Positions 1 through 8,071 are shown, counted from the first letter of the stretch. The stretch is 17,553 nucleotides of DNA from an uncultured Bacteroidota bacterium (GCA_903912435.1 CAIWHI010000569.1:1-17553); one strand, 5' to 3'. Program-made: numbers and translations. The notes: generated by a model from the sequence alone, not told the origin.

Positions 1-640
1 CACATGAAGTCAATGAATCACTTACTGATACCCAATGCAAGCCCTTATCGCTTGATCGGTAAAAGGTGCCCGGCTCACTACCTGCATATAATACTGATGG
101 ATTGGATGGGGCAACGCCAATACAATAAATATTATTCTGGTGGTTTTCTAAATTACCTGATGGCGCCTTGTAAGTCTGGGTAGGTCCTAGTAATGTCCAG
201 TTAGCAGTGGTTGTAGTGCGCTTTGCAGTATTGTTTTTGCCACTATACTGGTTGGCTATTGATTGCAACAATAGGTTTTTATTATAGTTAGGGTCATATA
301 TAATAGTCCCATCTGCCTGTACAAATGGTGCCATACTATTGCGCCAACGGATATAAGCATTGGCATATGGGTCTTCATGAAATTCTTCCTCATCATAATC
401 ATTCCTATCAATTGGGCTCAGTTTTGAAGGCTTTTTATCTTCAGCATTCGTGTTTTTATAAACCTCAATTAAGGAGTCAATTTTATAAATGTTAGGATGT
501 TTCCAGTCTACCAATTTCACCCAATCAGGTACCGGAATAGTAGCAGGTAAATCAAACGGATAACTTTGCTGGGCAAATAATGTTGCTGTTGAGATAAGCA
601 AAATAAAAAATACACCTGAAAAAAAATTGGAGAACTTCAT
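1..640 (-). CDS. Secreted Asp-box (BNR/sortilin-like) repeat protein, N-terminal part
   Basis: An open frame reads on the minus strand from the ATG at 640-638 to the window edge without a stop, giving 213 residues; the rest lies outside. The first ~23 residues form a Sec signal peptide (MKFSNFFSGVFFILLISTAT, then LFAQ). A polar linker rich in Asn/Asp/Glu follows. The sequence WTLLGP, near residue 148, is a common lead-in to large Bacteroidota beta-propeller exoproteins, and an Asp-box (SSDKGLHW, S-x-D-x-G-x-x-W) sits near residues 196-203. In the family this motif marks propeller blades of sialidase- or VPS10-like folds. I infer an exported propeller protein, possibly with a T9SS tail further on. 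No catalytic function can be assigned from this part. Confidence 0.8.
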   Translation of the reverse strand, partial: MKFSNFFSGVFFILLISTATLFAQQSYPFDLPATIPVPDWVKLVDWKHPNIYKIDSLIEVYKNTNAEDKKPSKLSPIDRNDYDEEEFHEDPYANAYIRWRNSMAPFVQADGTIIYDPNYNKNLLLQSIANQYSGKNNTAKRTTTTANWTLLGPTQTYKAPSGNLENHQNNIYCIGVAPSNPSVLYAGSEPGTFYRSSDKGLHWVSVSDSLTSC

Positions 641-707
641 GCAAAAATTTTAAGTAATTAGAATTGAACCTCTTAAGACAGTAAATTTAAGCAAATAATT
701 ATTTTTT

Positions 708-742
708 TGCCGTTTTAATAGTGCATTCAAAAATGCACGGCA
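708..742. repeat. Imperfect hairpin between two minus-strand genes
   Basis: GTGCATT (721-727) and AATGCAC (732-738) form a perfect 7-bp stem with a 4-base loop. TGCC (708-711) and GGCA (739-742) can extend it across a 9-base bulge. It lies 3' of the cyclase gene. Neither strand has a good U-tract directly after the stem, so a terminator role is only possible. Confidence 0.4.
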
Positions 743-780
743 GTAAAAAAATGGATAATTATAGTAACTAGATTACCAAA

Positions 781-2784
781 TCAATCTTTTACCCCCTCCA
801 ATATCCATGTTTCCATCATGCCCTTACTTTTTATATTCATTGCTCCCCTGCTTCTGAAAATAAAATTTGGTGGCAGCTTGTTTTTAAAATTATCAGTACA
901 ATGAATTTCACCTGGTAACCCTGAGGACTCCATGCGGCTGGCTGTGTTCACAGCATCTCCCCAAACATCATAAATAAATTTCTTTTTACCTATCACGCCC
1001 GAAACTATAGAACCACAGTCTATACCTATACGCATCCTAATTGGTGACCCATCAGGCGCCAAATATCCATCCATGACTTTCTTAATTTCCAAAGCCATTT
1101 TTGCAGCAAGAATCGGATGGTCGGCTCTGGGTTCGGGTAATCCGGCAACTACCATATAGCAGTCACCTATTGTTTTAATTTTCTCGAGACCAAATTTATC
1201 AGCAATAGCATCTAATTTGGTAAAAATATCGTTTAGCGTAGTTACAACCATATCAGGACCGACCTGTTCCGAAAAAACAGTGAACCCAACTATATCTGCA
1301 AAAATTATTGATGCTTCAGTAAAATGGTCGGCAATAGGATACTCTTTCCTTTTAAGTCGTCTTGCAATTTTAGGCGGAAGGATGTTAAGCAAAAGTTTTT
1401 CAGTTAATCTTCGTTGGCGAATCAACAATATCATACCAACTATTAAAACAAACATACCTATCAAAAAAAGTACAGACTCATTCCTTTTTTTCGTTTTGAT
1501 GACATCATTTAATTTTATCTGAATGGCATTCTGCTCCAGGGCATAGTTTTTCTCTTCTATAGCTCGTTGCTTTTCAAGATTAGCGAAGGCTACCCTCTTT
1601 GAAGTACTGTTAACCGAATCCTTATAGAAGATATATTCCTTTTCTGCCTTCAATGCTTCCTCACTATTACCATTGAACTCATATTCCAATGCCAGATCGT
1701 GGTAACATGCCTGTAAATAATCTATTGCACCAATTTCCTTAAATAAGGCACTGGCTCTGGTTGAAAATTCTATAGCTTTGCCTATATTTTGCTTTTGGTC
1801 TCCCTCCCACTCTAACTTTTTACCCTTAGACCTTTGTTGAGCTATCCCTAAATACATAGCACCCATATTGCCCAATAGTATACCCATACCTTGTTTGTCA
1901 TTTAGTATAGTATATAATTGTAATGCCTGCTCACTTAAATCCAATGATCTTTTATAATCTTCCATATTACCATACACATCAGCCATATTCTGGAGCTTAT
2001 TAGCCATGGCCGAGGTATCATCCATTTGTATGTATATATCCAATGCCTGCTTATCAAAGGCTAGTGCCTTGTTGAAATCCTTAAGATCAGAATATACATT
2101 ACCTATATTTCCAAGGTCAATAGCTATAGATTGCTGGTCTCCCGACTCCTGGTGGAGTTTTAAAGCTAATGTATCGTAATGTAATGCATCAGCAAATTTC
2201 TTTGGTGTTTGATAAATTATACCCAGATTACCATAGATACGTGATTTACCTTCTTTATTATTCTGATGATCATAAATTCCCAAGGCCTTCAATTCATAAT
2301 CCAAAGCTTTTAGATAATCTCCAAGATCATCATATATCATACCAATATTACCCATTACCCTGGCCTCCCCATCGCTATCATTGATACTGTTAAAAAGATT
2401 CAACGCACTGGTATACTCAAATAGAGCAGTATCATAAACTGCCCTATTCATATATATAGTACCCAGGTTTTTGTGGGCCGTTGCTATCCCTTTGGCATAA
2501 TTGAGACGGCCTGCCAAATACATTGCTTTTCTGGCATAGGGAATACCGTTATCGGCATTTACAAAATAGTATTTATAGGCAATGGTGTTTAAAACATTCA
2601 CCTTGAATGTATCTTCACTTAATAGTGGTAATCGCTTTTGCAATGAATCTATTAATGATTGTCCCAGTAATTGGGCATAACAGTTTTTATTATTGCCTAC
2701 TAAAAATGATGCGATAAACAATACTGCAAATAATCGCAGATGTCTTAAAAAAGAAAGCTCATATTTAAATTTACCCATTTTCAT
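781..2784 (-). CDS. Membrane class III adenylate cyclase with periplasmic TPR sensor
   Basis: 667 aa. Residues 1-38 look like a Sec signal peptide (hydrophobic 17-30, CYAQ at 35-38). Residues ~60-390 contain about seven TPR units (recurring GNIG-x-IY and A-Y/F-D-x-AL patterns). A coiled coil (~395-430), a transmembrane helix (~437-456) and a signalling helix (LLLNILPPKIARRLK) lead into a class III cyclase domain (~490-665). Metal-binding Asp497 (FADIVGFT) and Asp541 (GDCYM) are present. Lys537 and Asp606 occupy the positions that select ATP, where guanylate cyclases have Glu and Cys, and Asn613/Arg617 (VNTASRM) match the transition-state residues. All catalytic residues are therefore intact, so cAMP is the expected product. 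Inferred topology is TPRs outside the inner membrane and cyclase in the cytoplasm. A second ATG two codons downstream is an alternative start. Confidence 0.9.
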   Translation of the reverse strand: MKMGKFKYELSFLRHLRLFAVLFIASFLVGNNKNCYAQLLGQSLIDSLQKRLPLLSEDTFKVNVLNTIAYKYYFVNADNGIPYARKAMYLAGRLNYAKGIATAHKNLGTIYMNRAVYDTALFEYTSALNLFNSINDSDGEARVMGNIGMIYDDLGDYLKALDYELKALGIYDHQNNKEGKSRIYGNLGIIYQTPKKFADALHYDTLALKLHQESGDQQSIAIDLGNIGNVYSDLKDFNKALAFDKQALDIYIQMDDTSAMANKLQNMADVYGNMEDYKRSLDLSEQALQLYTILNDKQGMGILLGNMGAMYLGIAQQRSKGKKLEWEGDQKQNIGKAIEFSTRASALFKEIGAIDYLQACYHDLALEYEFNGNSEEALKAEKEYIFYKDSVNSTSKRVAFANLEKQRAIEEKNYALEQNAIQIKLNDVIKTKKRNESVLFLIGMFVLIVGMILLIRQRRLTEKLLLNILPPKIARRLKRKEYPIADHFTEASIIFADIVGFTVFSEQVGPDMVVTTLNDIFTKLDAIADKFGLEKIKTIGDCYMVVAGLPEPRADHPILAAKMALEIKKVMDGYLAPDGSPIRMRIGIDCGSIVSGVIGKKKFIYDVWGDAVNTASRMESSGLPGEIHCTDNFKNKLPPNFIFRSRGAMNIKSKGMMETWILEGVKD

Positions 2785-2901
2785 GCATTACCCACAATAA
2801 GGTGCTTTTATCCTATTTATTAGTCTTTATGTTATTTGGACGACAGATAAATAATTAACCTTCGGTCAAAATAAACTACTAAAAATTTCTAAAATAATAT
2901 A

Positions 2902-2942
2902 CAAAAAAATGGCTGTCTCCACATTATTGTGAGACAGCCATT
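2902..2942 (-). terminator. Rho-independent terminator of the PhaE-like gene
   Basis: AATGGCTGTCTC (2908-2919) and GAGACAGCCATT (2931-2942) form a perfect 12-bp stem with an 11-base loop. On the minus strand the stem is followed by seven Ts (complement of 2903-2909, partly shared with the stem). It lies ~20 bases past the stop codon of the minus-strand gene. Confidence 0.92.
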
Positions 2943-2963
2943 AGATAAAGTATCGAATTTAAA

Positions 2964-4547
2964 TTAAGCTTTCTTAGTAGTTTTTGCAGCTTTTTCTTCT
3001 GCTGCTACTGTTTCTTTAGCAGCAGTTTCGCCGGCTAATTTCCTTTCCAGGTCCTTAACTTTTTTCTTAAGGTCGTAAATAGTCTTGTAAACTTCATCCA
3101 ATTCAGAACGAGTAGCTACAGGGATACCTTTCAGATTCTTTTCCATCTGTAAGTTCATATCCATTTCAATCTTAGTCTTAAGGGCTACAACTTCAGCCAT
3201 TAGTTTGCTGTACTCATCACTTTCAAATAATGATACAAAAACCTTATCGCTGATATTCAACCACTCCTGGTACAATGAAATCATGCTGCTCACTTCTTTA
3301 CCTTCCTGAACTTTCTTAGCAGTGCTTTCAGCTAATGCATCCATCACTTTCTGGCCCTGGGTATAAATCATGTACTGCAATTCAGCATTCTTGATATTAT
3401 ATACCATCACGCGGTTAGAAATTTCATTCCACTCGTTCAGTGATTTTGTGTATTGGTTAGGAGTAACCATTTTATTGAATGGAGCAGCTGCTTCGCTCAT
3501 TGAATTATACCATTTAGTATAACCATCAAGAGCTGTACCAAACATACCTGCCTGGTTGAAGGCTGGATTGTTCATCATACCACGCATGCTGTTGTAACCG
3601 TTCATACCAGCTTCGCTCATTTGTTTCATACCATCCTGCATCATAGCAGTCATGTTCTTCATATAGTCACCACCATTACCTGGCATGAAGCTGAAATATT
3701 TATCCATCATGTCCTTGTACATTTCAGGATTCAGGAACTGCTTGTAAACGTCCATGTTGAAAGTCTTATCAGATACAGACTTCATCATTGGTTCCCACAT
3801 TTGTGCAAACTTAGTAAAGCCATCACCTACATTAATCATGCCCTTGTAAGCATCCTGTATAGTACCGCTCTGGAACACCTTCTGCATTTCGCTGAAGTTA
3901 TTGTTGAGCATGTTGTAATACTGGGTGAACATATTAGTCATGTTGTCAGTAGCTTTTTTAGTAGCATCCTGGTTGAATGGGTTCATGTTCTGCATCTGGT
4001 TCATCCAGTTGTTAGCCTGCATTTGGTTCATCCATGCAGCCCATGGGTTATTATTGGCGTTCATTGTATTCTGCCAGTTTGCAAATGGGTTATTCTGCAT
4101 GAAAGGATTATTTTGCATAAATGGATTGTTTTGAGTGAATGGGTTAGCAGTAAAAGGATTAGAAGTAGTGTTATTTGTACCGCTGAAACCCTTCATCCAC
4201 TCCTGATTCATATCCCAAATTTGCTTTGCATAAGCAGCCTGAGTTTTGAACCAATTTTCTGCAAATTCATTTATTTTAGAGGTATTTTCTTTTACTGTTT
4301 CGGTTGCATTAGCTACTGTTTCTTTTACTGTCTCAGCAGTAGTAGTAGCCTGCGCTGTAGTCTTAGCGAAGATGTTTTTCTGACCTTCAAGCCAGTTCTT
4401 GTACCATTCGCTTCCTTTTTCAATGGTATCGTTGATAACGGTATTACCATTGGTAATTTTTTTGGTGTTTTCAACCACAGTATCCAACACTTGTTTTTGT
4501 GTGTTCAGAATGTTCTCTGTGAAATTGTTGATGTCCTGGAAAGCCAT
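2964..4547 (-). CDS. PhaE-like PHA synthase subunit / granule protein with NPF repeats
   Basis: 527 aa, no signal peptide. The C-terminal third (~340-505) matches the pattern of class III PHA synthase subunit PhaE: a helical region, the block SLYQEWLNISDKVFVSLFES (424-443), then SELDEVYKTIYDLKKKVKDL (481-500), a predicted coiled coil. In the family PhaE partners with the catalytic PhaC on granules. The N-terminal half is helical with Thr/Ala/Glu repeats (62-90). Residues ~130-200 are low complexity, rich in Asn, Gln, Met and Pro, with five tandem NPF units and further Met/Asn runs. The last 20 residues are Ala/Lys/Glu-rich, resembling tails of phasins. The protein is longer than usual PhaE (~350 aa). 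No phaC is in the window, so a phasin-like role alone is possible. The divergent phaJ-like gene supports PHA metabolism. Confidence 0.75.
   Translation of the reverse strand: MAFQDINNFTENILNTQKQVLDTVVENTKKITNGNTVINDTIEKGSEWYKNWLEGQKNIFAKTTAQATTTAETVKETVANATETVKENTSKINEFAENWFKTQAAYAKQIWDMNQEWMKGFSGTNNTTSNPFTANPFTQNNPFMQNNPFMQNNPFANWQNTMNANNNPWAAWMNQMQANNWMNQMQNMNPFNQDATKKATDNMTNMFTQYYNMLNNNFSEMQKVFQSGTIQDAYKGMINVGDGFTKFAQMWEPMMKSVSDKTFNMDVYKQFLNPEMYKDMMDKYFSFMPGNGGDYMKNMTAMMQDGMKQMSEAGMNGYNSMRGMMNNPAFNQAGMFGTALDGYTKWYNSMSEAAAPFNKMVTPNQYTKSLNEWNEISNRVMVYNIKNAELQYMIYTQGQKVMDALAESTAKKVQEGKEVSSMISLYQEWLNISDKVFVSLFESDEYSKLMAEVVALKTKIEMDMNLQMEKNLKGIPVATRSELDEVYKTIYDLKKKVKDLERKLAGETAAKETVAAEEKAAKTTKKA
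4083..4158 (-). repeat. In-frame tandem NPF-encoding repeat in the PhaE-like gene
   Basis: Short units encoding NPFTA, NPFTQN, NPFMQN, NPFMQN and NPFANW follow one another at residues 130-158. The period is 15-18 bases and the units are close to identical at DNA level, so copy number could change by slippage or recombination. Confidence 0.75.
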
Positions 4548-4676
4548 AATTGGAAGTTTTAATTAATGAAATAAATATTTGTCAGAATGTTGTTTAAAAA
4601 GAATTTTTCTTTACTTTAGCACTTTATATTGCTCAAGTCTGCCCATTTTCTCTCACTTTCCCTGCCAAATGCGGTG

Positions 4677-4705
4677 CAAAGGTATGACTTAATTAGTTAA
4701 ACAAA
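4677..4705 (-). promoter_or_regulatory. Bacteroidota-type promoter for the PhaE-like gene
   Basis: Read on the minus strand: TTTG (4705-4702), 17 bases, then TACCTTTG (4684-4677), an exact TAnnTTTG element. Predicted transcription start is near 4670, leaving a leader of about 120 bases. Confidence 0.6.
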
Positions 4706-4973
4706 AGTCAAATCGTTGTGTATATACCCCACTAACAATTATATAATATTATTGTTTTTTATTGTAACCCTTTACTGGTAAGGCTTTTAGCCGTTTTCTA
4801 TATTATAAACTTTTCTTTGCAGGGCATAGATTTTTCGACAACAAAATGATTAGTAATTGGTTAACATGATTAACCCTAAATTTAAAGTGTATCCTCAGCT
4901 CTATTATCAATTGTTATTCAATAAGTTACGAATTAATTATTTAACACTTTTAAAAACACAGGCTACAGAACGA

Positions 4974-5004
4974 TTTGATTTTGCCATAAAGCCTTGTACT
5001 TTTG
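4974..5004 (+). promoter_or_regulatory. Bacteroidota-type promoter for the phaJ-like gene
   Basis: TTTG (4974-4977), 19 bases, then TACTTTTG (4997-5004), an exact match to TTTG-N19-TAnnTTTG. The ATG at 5024 lies 20 bases downstream, giving a very short A/T-rich leader with no Shine-Dalgarno sequence, as is usual in this phylum. Confidence 0.75.
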
Positions 5005-5023
5005 CACAAAATTTTAAAATTTT

Positions 5024-5440
5024 ATGTTACAACCAGGTAATGAATTCAGGCACATATTCAGCTACACTCAGGAAGATGTAGCCACGTATGCCAAAGTGAG
5101 CGGAGACCTTAATCCACTGCACATAGACCCACAAGCGGGCAAAGACAGCATGTTCGGACGCAATATTATCCATGGCTTTTTAGGAGCCAGCGTTTTCACA
5201 GCCATCTTTGGCTATCTGTGGAACAATGACGGACATGTGGTATATATGAGCCAAAATATAAAATGGCTGAAACCAATGTTTATTGATACCCAGTACGAAG
5301 GCGTGGTAACTGTAAAAGAGATATTCCCTGAAAAACACAGGATATTATACGAATGTGCCGTGTACAACAAAGAAACCGGCGAACAAACCATAGCCGGCGA
5401 AGCCCTGCTGATGAACAGGAAATCATACGTTTGGAATTAA
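5024..5440 (+). CDS. phaJ: MaoC/PhaJ-like (R)-specific enoyl-CoA hydratase
   Basis: 138 aa, the usual size for single-domain PhaJ. It is a hot-dog fold hydratase. The motif SGDLNPLHIDP (residues 26-36) carries the catalytic Asp28 and His33, and IIHGFL (48-53) is the conserved following segment. Family members hydrate trans-2-enoyl-CoA to (R)-3-hydroxyacyl-CoA and so feed beta-oxidation intermediates into PHA synthesis. It is divergent from the PhaE-like gene, which supports that role. A generic MaoC dehydratase in another acyl-CoA route cannot be excluded. The strong promoter 20 bases upstream fixes the start. Confidence 0.85.
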   Translation: MLQPGNEFRHIFSYTQEDVATYAKVSGDLNPLHIDPQAGKDSMFGRNIIHGFLGASVFTAIFGYLWNNDGHVVYMSQNIKWLKPMFIDTQYEGVVTVKEIFPEKHRILYECAVYNKETGEQTIAGEALLMNRKSYVWN

Positions 5441-5463
5441 TCTATTTTGTACAATTAATAGAG

Positions 5464-5499
5464 AAACTGCAACATCTTTTAGAAGGTGTGGCAGTTTTT
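5464..5499 (+). terminator. Rho-independent terminator of the phaJ-like gene
   Basis: AAACTGC (5464-5470) pairs with GCAGTTT (5491-5497), and ACATCTT (5472-5478) with AAGGTGT (5483-5489), around a TTAG loop with one A/G mismatch. The helix ends in TTTTT (5495-5499). It starts 24 bases after the stop codon. Confidence 0.85.
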
Positions 5500-5529
5500 G
5501 ATTTGTGAAACAAATAAGTAGTTTTAGGG

Positions 5530-5592
5530 TTGGGCGTTGTCTTCAGACTACGTCCAGGTGACTTAGCAAGTCTCCCGACTTGCTAAGTCACC
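5530..5592. repeat. REP-like double hairpin with a perfect 16-bp stem
   Basis: GGTGACTTAGCAAGTC (5557-5572) and GACTTGCTAAGTCACC (5577-5592) are perfect inverse complements around TCCC. Directly before it, GGGCGTTGTCT and AGACTACGTCC (~5532-5555) form a second, imperfect 11-bp palindrome. GC content is higher than the surroundings and no U-tract follows on either strand. It resembles a dispersed intergenic REP/MITE-type element. Only one copy is in the window, so repetition in the genome is inferred. Confidence 0.6.
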
Positions 5593-5645
5593 GCTTATAA
5601 CAATTGCCTAAATAAATTTAGATTTATTGGCTAAAACGAATTTAA

Positions 5646-7307
5646 TCATTTCTCCACCACCAACCTACTAGTAAACTTACCTGAGCTTGTATTGGCTGAA
5701 AGCAAATACATACCAGCAGGCAGATTAGAGTGGATTTGTTGGGGGCTATTAGTAAATATACTATAACTAGCAATCTTCGCCCCAGCCATATCTGTTATCA
5801 TTAGTTCTGTTGCTTCTCTGAATGATGATTTTATGGTACAGGTAAATACCTCACCTGCAGGGTTAGGATGAACAAAAATCCCCCCCCCAGTGCCTTTAAT
5901 AGAATTCACTGTCCTTAAAGAACAATTATTTAAAGTAATGGAAAATTTAGTTGTAGAGGTGGCCCTGCAATCATTCACCTGTATGCTAAAAGTATCTGTA
6001 CCCACATAACCACTTACCGGAGTATAGGTAAAGCCAGAGGGTGTAAGGGTACCCCCGCTTGAAGTGGCTGTATACGACCCTGTAACGGCACCGTGCATTG
6101 GCGGTGTACCTAAACTCCAGGTTTCTGTTTGGCTGATATCTGTATCTACTACACTTAGGTAGGCATCCAAGTTTAAAACAGAATCCCTACAAATATCAAA
6201 ATGCTGTTCTGCACCAGATACAAACATTGGAGTATAATCATATTTTATCATCCTTATACGATAATTGGCTAAATCTGCACAGTACAAATTACCAGCGCAG
6301 TCAAATTCAAGGTTAACCTGCTGCATAAATTCAGCAGCGGTGGCAGGTCCTCCATCACCTCCATAGCCTCTAATACCATTACCTGCCAATGTATGTAATA
6401 TACTTGCGGTATCTATCATCCTTACCCTATAGTTATCCATGTCAGAAAAATAAAAATTACCTTTCTGATCTCGTATTAGGGAAATAGGATTTCTAAATAG
6501 AGCTGTTACTGCCGATAGTCCGTCTGGGGTATATCCTGATCCGCCTATACCAAAAATGGTGTTAATATAACCAAAAGTATCAATTTTCCTTATCCTGCAA
6601 TTTAATTTATCTGCAAAGTAAACATTACCTGTATCATCTACTGCAATACCATATGGCTCTTTTAACAAGGCATTGGTAGCTGGCCCCCCATCACCTCCAA
6701 ATCCATAACCAGCACTACCCCCAATAGTAGTAATTATTCCAGAACTGTTGATTTTACGAATACGTCTATCATCAGATGACAAATAAACATTCCCATACCT
6801 ATCAATGCATCCTAATACAGGACCTAACAATTGCGCATCGGTTGCTGGCCCACCATCCCCACTGAAACCAGAAGTACCATTTCCGGCTATGGTGGAAATA
6901 ATACCTGAAGTATTAATTTTTCTGATTACGTTATTAGTCAGTTCTGCCACGTAAATATTGCCTATTGCATCTATTTTTATTCTGAAAGGTCTATTAAACT
7001 GGGCTAGGCTGGCAGCACCACCATCGCCTGCATATCCGGCAACACCAGTACCTGCTATTGTGGTAATAATTCCATTGGGGGCTATTTTCCTTATACGGTT
7101 ACTATCTATTTCTGCCAGATATATATTCCCATAAATATCAAATGCAAAATCACCTGAACTAATTTGAGCATCAGTAGCAGGACCACCATCACCAGAAAAG
7201 CCCGATGTCCCAATTCCAGCAAAGGTGGTAATGATTTGGGCTGATGTGGTAACATAAATAAAGAGATATGCAATTAAAATAAATACTCTTAAGTAAAATT
7301 TTCTCAT
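5646..7307 (-). CDS. Secreted NHL-repeat protein with T9SS type A sorting domain
   Basis: 553 aa. Signal peptide 1-24 (ends TSAQ). Six NHL propeller repeats of ~55 residues follow (~27-355), each with a TIAG-x-G-x-x-G-x-x-GDGGPAT lead and a G-N-x-Y-x-A/S-D-x-x-N-x-R-I-R-x-I blade core. Residues ~360-462 resemble an Ig/cadherin-like module (GTDTFSIQVND). Residues ~478-553 are a T9SS type A sorting domain (FVHPNPAGE, then LPAGMYLL, ending SRLVVEK), which in the family directs outer-membrane translocation and is then removed. The ligand or function of the propeller is unknown. A run of nine G residues encodes Gly-Gly-Gly just before the sorting domain. The gene starts 49 bases after the small secreted Cys-rich gene and may share its transcript. 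Confidence 0.85.
   Translation of the reverse strand: MRKFYLRVFILIAYLFIYVTTSAQIITTFAGIGTSGFSGDGGPATDAQISSGDFAFDIYGNIYLAEIDSNRIRKIAPNGIITTIAGTGVAGYAGDGGAASLAQFNRPFRIKIDAIGNIYVAELTNNVIRKINTSGIISTIAGNGTSGFSGDGGPATDAQLLGPVLGCIDRYGNVYLSSDDRRIRKINSSGIITTIGGSAGYGFGGDGGPATNALLKEPYGIAVDDTGNVYFADKLNCRIRKIDTFGYINTIFGIGGSGYTPDGLSAVTALFRNPISLIRDQKGNFYFSDMDNYRVRMIDTASILHTLAGNGIRGYGGDGGPATAAEFMQQVNLEFDCAGNLYCADLANYRIRMIKYDYTPMFVSGAEQHFDICRDSVLNLDAYLSVVDTDISQTETWSLGTPPMHGAVTGSYTATSSGGTLTPSGFTYTPVSGYVGTDTFSIQVNDCRATSTTKFSITLNNCSLRTVNSIKGTGGGIFVHPNPAGEVFTCTIKSSFREATELMITDMAGAKIASYSIFTNSPQQIHSNLPAGMYLLSANTSSGKFTSRLVVEK
5880..5888 (-). repeat. Homopolymer G9 tract inside the NHL/T9SS gene
   Basis: Nine consecutive C on the plus strand (G on the coding strand) encode the three glycines of KGTGGGIFVH, immediately before the T9SS sorting domain. 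A one-base slip would frame-shift away the sorting domain. Confidence 0.7.
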
Positions 7308-7356
7308 TCTTTAAACTTTTTAAATCTAGTTTGAAAATTTCAATTTTTCAATTTAC

Positions 7357-7863
7357 TTACCAAATATCAATACTAACATTTGAACCTGTATTTGTCCATG
7401 TTGCAGACCCAGTTGACCCACAAGTAAGCGTCAACGGCAATCCAGCCCCGAGACAGGTACCAATTTCTCCAACTACTGGGCAGGCAGGTGTACATCCGCC
7501 AGTAAAATCTACTTGTGCTTTTGACCAAATCCAATCTGGTGGGTAACAGGCTGGATAAGGCATAATACCACCACATAAAGAGCCTATAATTGAAGTATAC
7601 CCATGAGGGAGCAAATCCCAACCTGGTATTGGTTCAAAATTAGATGGGGTTGGGAATAGCACAGTTGTACCACAACAGGGAACTACTAAATGTGTTTGAA
7701 TATCCGAACAATGAGTAGTGGTGCCCAAATATACAGGTGATTCTGCCCATAAGAATACAACATAAGGGCAGGTCGAATTATTGGTTATTGTCATTGAAGA
7801 TTGACCATAACTAGAAATACAAAAACTTAAAAATAATGCGATGAAAACTGTTACTAATTTCAT
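7357..7863 (-). CDS. Small secreted cysteine-rich protein of unknown function
   Basis: 168 aa from the ATG at 7863. I prefer this start over in-frame codons up to 8034 because the signal peptide begins here (MKLVTVFIALFLSFCISSYG) and a TAnnTTTG promoter lies within the longer version. The mature part has eleven cysteines, including a CC pair (VPCCGTT) and C-x3-C (GGCTPACP), which suggests disulfide bonds outside the cytoplasm. Trp, Pro and Gly are frequent. I do not recognise the family. It lies upstream of, and on the same strand as, the T9SS-exported NHL gene, which suggests co-expression at the cell surface. Confidence 0.65.
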   Translation of the reverse strand: MKLVTVFIALFLSFCISSYGQSSMTITNNSTCPYVVFLWAESPVYLGTTTHCSDIQTHLVVPCCGTTVLFPTPSNFEPIPGWDLLPHGYTSIIGSLCGGIMPYPACYPPDWIWSKAQVDFTGGCTPACPVVGEIGTCLGAGLPLTLTCGSTGSATWTNTGSNVSIDIW

Positions 7864-7901
7864 GATTAACTTTTTTAGGTGTAAATAAATAAATATCAAT
7901 T

Positions 7902-7930
7902 CAAATTTAGTAAATAATTTGAATTTCCAA
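7902..7930 (-). promoter_or_regulatory. Bacteroidota-type promoter for the Cys-rich secreted gene
   Basis: On the minus strand TAAATTTG (7909-7902) fits TAnnTTTG exactly. A weak TTGG box (7930-7927) lies 17 bases upstream. Predicted transcription starts ~30 bases before the ATG at 7863. Confidence 0.5.
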
Positions 7931-8019
7931 TACAATACATGAATAATTATTTTTTGTGGGTTATTGGGCACCAAATTAATCCGAACCATTTTAATTAAGA
8001 ACATATACCTGATCAATTT

Positions 8020-8050
8020 ATTGCTATCCACCAATTTCCTATTATCTTTA
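8020..8050 (+). promoter_or_regulatory. Probable promoter of the PqqB-like gene
   Basis: ATTG (8020-8023), 19 bases, then TATCTTTA (8043-8050), one base from TAnnTTTG. The ATG follows 21 bases later. Confidence 0.45.
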
Positions 8051-8071
8051 AATTCAAATCACACAATATAA

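Larger units (their letters stand above)
4548..5023. other. Divergent intergenic region between the phaE-like and phaJ-like genes
   Basis: 476 bases, very AT-rich. It holds the two divergent promoters listed separately and a ~120-base leader for the PhaE-like gene. A 74-codon open frame on the plus strand (4857-5081) is not credible: it runs through the phaJ promoter and into phaJ in another frame. I see no further structured element here. Confidence 0.7.

Noticed and set aside
4083..4158. CRISPR-like short repeats
   Set aside because: They are contiguous in-frame codons for NPF units inside the PhaE-like gene, with no spacers and no cas genes.
3621..4562. Long plus-strand open frame of 313 codons opposite the PhaE-like gene
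   Set aside because: It is His/Ile/Val-rich shadow coding caused by the low-complexity gene on the other strand. It has no promoter and no recognisable domain.
4857..5081. Short plus-strand open frame before phaJ
   Set aside because: It runs through the phaJ promoter (4974-5004) and overlaps phaJ in another frame.
7864..8034. N-terminal extension of the Cys-rich secreted protein
   Set aside because: It would bury the signal peptide inside the protein and contains the promoter element TAAATTTG.
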